A stretch of DNA of 64,000 nucleotides, taken from positions 1 to 64,000 of the forward strand of contig JAHDEM010000002.1 in the NCBI GenBank assembly GCA_020628895.1, in the 5' to 3' direction. This stretch comes from Candidatus Endobugula sp. (GTDB lineage Bacteria; Pseudomonadota; Gammaproteobacteria; Pseudomonadales; Cellvibrionaceae). A program made the position numbers and the translations under genes. Every line of letters starts with the position of its first letter. The first letter of the stretch is position 1. Below the pieces are notes generated by a model. The model worked only from the letters and a program-made list of their open reading frames with translations. It was not told the DNA's origin and did not search any database. Shown piece after piece: positions 61,167 through 64,000 of this stretch.

Positions 61167-62498
61167 ATGACAAAAAATTATTTAAAAGAATATGATGCTG
61201 CTGCGGACGCGGATAAGTATCCATTAGTACAAAAATGGATGAAAACCGAACCGCTGCCTTTTTTTAAACAATTACGGGCAGAGCGTCCAATATTGGTGAC
61301 ACCAGAGTGCACTCTATTGGCTTTGTTTACCGATATTCGTGATGCATTGCAAATGCCCAAAATCTTTACGGTTGATTTATATAAACCAAAAATGGGAGTC
61401 ACTGATACTGATGAAGGCTACTTGATGGCTCACGATGATGATGCACTTCATTATCGTGAGAAGTCGATTATGCAAGGGATGTTGAATCGCGATGATATTC
61501 CAAGAGTGAGAAAAGGGATTCAGGACTCGGCTAAAAAAATCTTAGATGATGCTAATGGCAGTATCGAAATTGTGAATAATTACTGCCGTATGGTGCCAGC
61601 TATTATGGTGCAAGAGTATTTTGGTTTAGATGGTATCGACCCACAAAAGCTACTTAAATGGTCTTTTTGGAACCAGTACAACACTTTCCATAATCAACCT
61701 TTTGATTTAAATCCAAAAGAGAAATTTGATTATATTGTAGATGAGCATGCTAAGTGTTCAGTCGAATTGGTTGACTATATAACGGTTCTTATGGTGCGCA
61801 AACTACTCACTGTAAAAATTAAAGACCGTTTGTTTGGTACCGCACTCAAAGTAATTAATGTCCTGCGAGCGGTTGTAAAAAAAGAACCTATTGTCTTAAA
61901 AGATGATATTGTTAAGCGGATGTTGCGCACTAGCTTTGCTGAGCAGGTTGATTTTCCTCTGACTCGTATTGGCACAAATGCAGGGGGATTATTAATTGGA
62001 GCCGTAGAAACGACCTCTCAAGCTGTCGCTCAGGTCATGCAATATTTTATCGACCGACCTGATCTACTTGCCCAAGCGAAAGCGGCATCTTTAAAAGAAG
62101 ATACCAGTGATATTGATGCAATGGTTTGGGAAGCTTTACGCTTTGTGCCCATTAGCCCTTATATGTTTCGTCAAGCATCTCAGGATTATACCTTGGCAAA
62201 AGGAACCGACAGGGAAACCACTATCCCTAAAGGCACAAATGTACTGACTCTGACTCAGTCAGCCATGTTTGATACTTATGCCTATGAAAATCCAGATGAG
62301 TTTAATCCTGACCGTAACTGGTACCATAATTTCAACTATGGGTTTGCTTCCCATGATTGCTTAGGTAAGTATGTTGGTATGGCGATGATTCCAGAAATGG
62401 TTCGTCAGTTGATGCTTCGTGACGACCTTCGTGCAACGTCTACTATGGATTATAAAGATGGGCCTTTCCCTGAGGAATATCATGTGGCTTGGAGTTAA
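61167..62498 (+). CDS. Cytochrome P450
   Basis: GGLLIGAVETTSQ (I helix), WEALRF (ExxR), FNYGFASHDCLGKYVG (heme-Cys region). Confidence 0.9.
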   Translation: MTKNYLKEYDAAADADKYPLVQKWMKTEPLPFFKQLRAERPILVTPECTLLALFTDIRDALQMPKIFTVDLYKPKMGVTDTDEGYLMAHDDDALHYREKSIMQGMLNRDDIPRVRKGIQDSAKKILDDANGSIEIVNNYCRMVPAIMVQEYFGLDGIDPQKLLKWSFWNQYNTFHNQPFDLNPKEKFDYIVDEHAKCSVELVDYITVLMVRKLLTVKIKDRLFGTALKVINVLRAVVKKEPIVLKDDIVKRMLRTSFAEQVDFPLTRIGTNAGGLLIGAVETTSQAVAQVMQYFIDRPDLLAQAKAASLKEDTSDIDAMVWEALRFVPISPYMFRQASQDYTLAKGTDRETTIPKGTNVLTLTQSAMFDTYAYENPDEFNPDRNWYHNFNYGFASHDCLGKYVGMAMIPEMVRQLMLRDDLRATSTMDYKDGPFPEEYHVAWS

Positions 62499-62527
62499 GG
62501 CTTTGTTGTTTTGATGATAAAGCACGT

Positions 62528-62559
62528 TAAAACGCCTGCTATTATTAGCAGGCGTTTTA
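62528..62559. terminator. Bidirectional terminator
   Basis: AAAACGCCTGCTATTATTAGCAGGCGTTTT. Confidence 0.85.
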
Positions 62560-62634
62560 CGTTTAGTCCTTTCCTATTTTTAAAATAGTCCCATCCTGTG
62601 CAATAAATGCCTCATATAATGTTTTGCTAAATAT

Positions 62635-63510
62635 TCATGGTTTTTTTAAATTAAGCATATCTGCTGTACCAAAATTTTCGTAAATAGCATGTGTTATTTG
62701 GCTTAAGTGATTGTTGTATTCAACGATAGGCTCTCCCATACCTAATTTGTCTACTACTGTGCGAAATGCTCTCGATCCAGCAGGCGTGTTAATCACGTTT
62801 GCGATTGCATCGGCCACTAGTTGTGGATCTTGTTCTGGGGTATTCGCTAGTGCTTGTTCAAACCCTTCTTGCGCTTGAGCTGGGGCGTGAATAAAGTCAC
62901 CATAAAACTTATCTCTAGTGTTATCGCTGGGCTTGACCAAACGGTCTACAAAGGAGGTAGGAAAGCCACCGGGTTCGATAATCGCCACATCAATTCCGAA
63001 ACTGGATAGCTCGGTACGATAATTTTCCGATAGGGCTTCTAAGGCCCATTTACTGGCATTGTAAGGCCCATAAAAAGGAATAGTTATACGACCTAATAGA
63101 CTAGAAATATTGAGCAGTAAGCCTGATTGTTGTTGATGAAAGTGCGGTAATACTGCACGCGTCATTCGCTGTACACCAAACACATTAATTTCGAAGATTT
63201 TTTTCATATCGTCGATAGTAAATAATTCCTGTATACCGCCTACACCTACACCAGCATTGTTGATCAGTACATCCAACCCTCCAGCCAGCTCAATGGCCTT
63301 ATTTACCCCGTTATTTACGCTGTGATCATCGGTTACATCGATATCGACCACATGGGCACCGGCTTCTCTCAGCTCTTCGGCGATTGCTTTATTACGGCCA
63401 TCGATATCACGCATCGATGCTACAACCGTATGGCCTTTTGCTAGTAACGTGTTAATGGCTAATGTGCCAAAGCCACCGTTTGCTCCTGTTATTAATATTT
63501 TCTGTGTCAT
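62635..63510 (-). CDS. Short-chain dehydrogenase/reductase
   Basis: ILITGANGGFGTLAINTLLAKGH, VLINNAGVGVGG, YNASKWALE. Confidence 0.93.
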   Translation of the reverse strand: MTQKILITGANGGFGTLAINTLLAKGHTVVASMRDIDGRNKAIAEELREAGAHVVDIDVTDDHSVNNGVNKAIELAGGLDVLINNAGVGVGGIQELFTIDDMKKIFEINVFGVQRMTRAVLPHFHQQQSGLLLNISSLLGRITIPFYGPYNASKWALEALSENYRTELSSFGIDVAIIEPGGFPTSFVDRLVKPSDNTRDKFYGDFIHAPAQAQEGFEQALANTPEQDPQLVADAIANVINTPAGSRAFRTVVDKLGMGEPIVEYNNHLSQITHAIYENFGTADMLNLKKP

Positions 63511-63604
63511 GATAGTGTCTCCAAATGTATTGAGTTGACTTTATTGAGATTACGGTTAGTATTATTTATTCTTTTATATGAAACAATAACGGTCTTAAAA
63601 ACTT

Positions 63605-64000
63605 ATGATTCTTGATTTGAGAACGATGAGCTTTCAAGAGTTGCAAATATTTCAGCAGGTTGTTAGATGTGGAGGTATCACTGCAGCAGCACATGAAATG
63701 AATATGGCCAAGTCCGCGGTGAGCAATTTGCTGAGTCGTTTTGAAGAGCGATTAGGTGTTAAGTTGTTAACTCGTAATTCACGCAGAATTGCACTGACTC
63801 GTGAGGGTGAGTATCTCCTGCCTAGGATTGAGTCCTTGTTATCGGAAGGAGAGCGATTATTTGAACAAGCTCAAGCGAATATCAGTGAGCCATCAGGTAT
63901 TATCAATATTGCCTCTACTCCCGATGTTGGTGGTTTTATCGCTAGAAAATTTTTCCCGAAGGCACTTGCCATGTACCCGCAATTAAAATTAATAGCGAAG
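63605..64000 (+). CDS. LysR-family transcriptional regulator, truncated by window end
   Basis: MSFQELQIFQQVVRCGGITAAAHEMNMAKSAVSNLLSRFEERLGVKLLTRNSRRIALTREG. Confidence 0.9.
   Translation, partial: MILDLRTMSFQELQIFQQVVRCGGITAAAHEMNMAKSAVSNLLSRFEERLGVKLLTRNSRRIALTREGEYLLPRIESLLSEGERLFEQAQANISEPSGIINIASTPDVGGFIARKFFPKALAMYPQLKLIAK

Overview
This is a gammaproteobacterial chromosome segment in which the usual metY (initiator tRNA) - rimP-nusA-infB neighbourhood is split by accessory DNA. (1) About 1-32,838: a mobilizable integrative element of about 32.8 kb, integrated into the 3' end of a tRNA-fMet gene and bounded by a 19-bp direct repeat (37-55 and 32820-32838). It carries a large serine recombinase, a VirD4-like coupling protein with a VWA/lipoprotein/membrane gene set, a second (tyrosine) integrase module with its own apparently intact attP, a Fic gene with four phased 24-bp operator-like repeats, and an about 0.77-kb ORF-poor region dense in hairpins (candidate large structured RNA). 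It also carries PDDEXK/RecB-like nucleases, a methyltransferase-helicase-GIY-YIG nuclease operon, a nitrilase-like + middle-component-like + SMC-ATPase operon (Lamassu/ABC-3C-like), ArdA, and MobC/relaxase genes. (2) About 32.8-39.6 kb: tRNA-derived integration scars, ParDE, an MNT-HEPN fusion and a 1506-aa nuclease-STAND (Avs-like) protein. (3) About 40.2-49.2 kb: a catabolic operon. (4) 49.5-58.8 kb: rimP-nusA-infB-rbfA-truB-rpsO-pnp, with two MITE/REP-like inverted repeats bracketing rpsO. (5) 59-64 kb: diheme cytochrome c, P450, SDR and the start of a LysR gene. The strongest new observation is that in-silico circularisation at the direct repeat changes the recombinase from 561 to 611 aa and places its stop codon 1 nt before the mobC-like ATG, so integration appears to split a recombinase-mob operon. 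Nothing was run through a database; family calls rest on motifs I recognise in the supplied translations.
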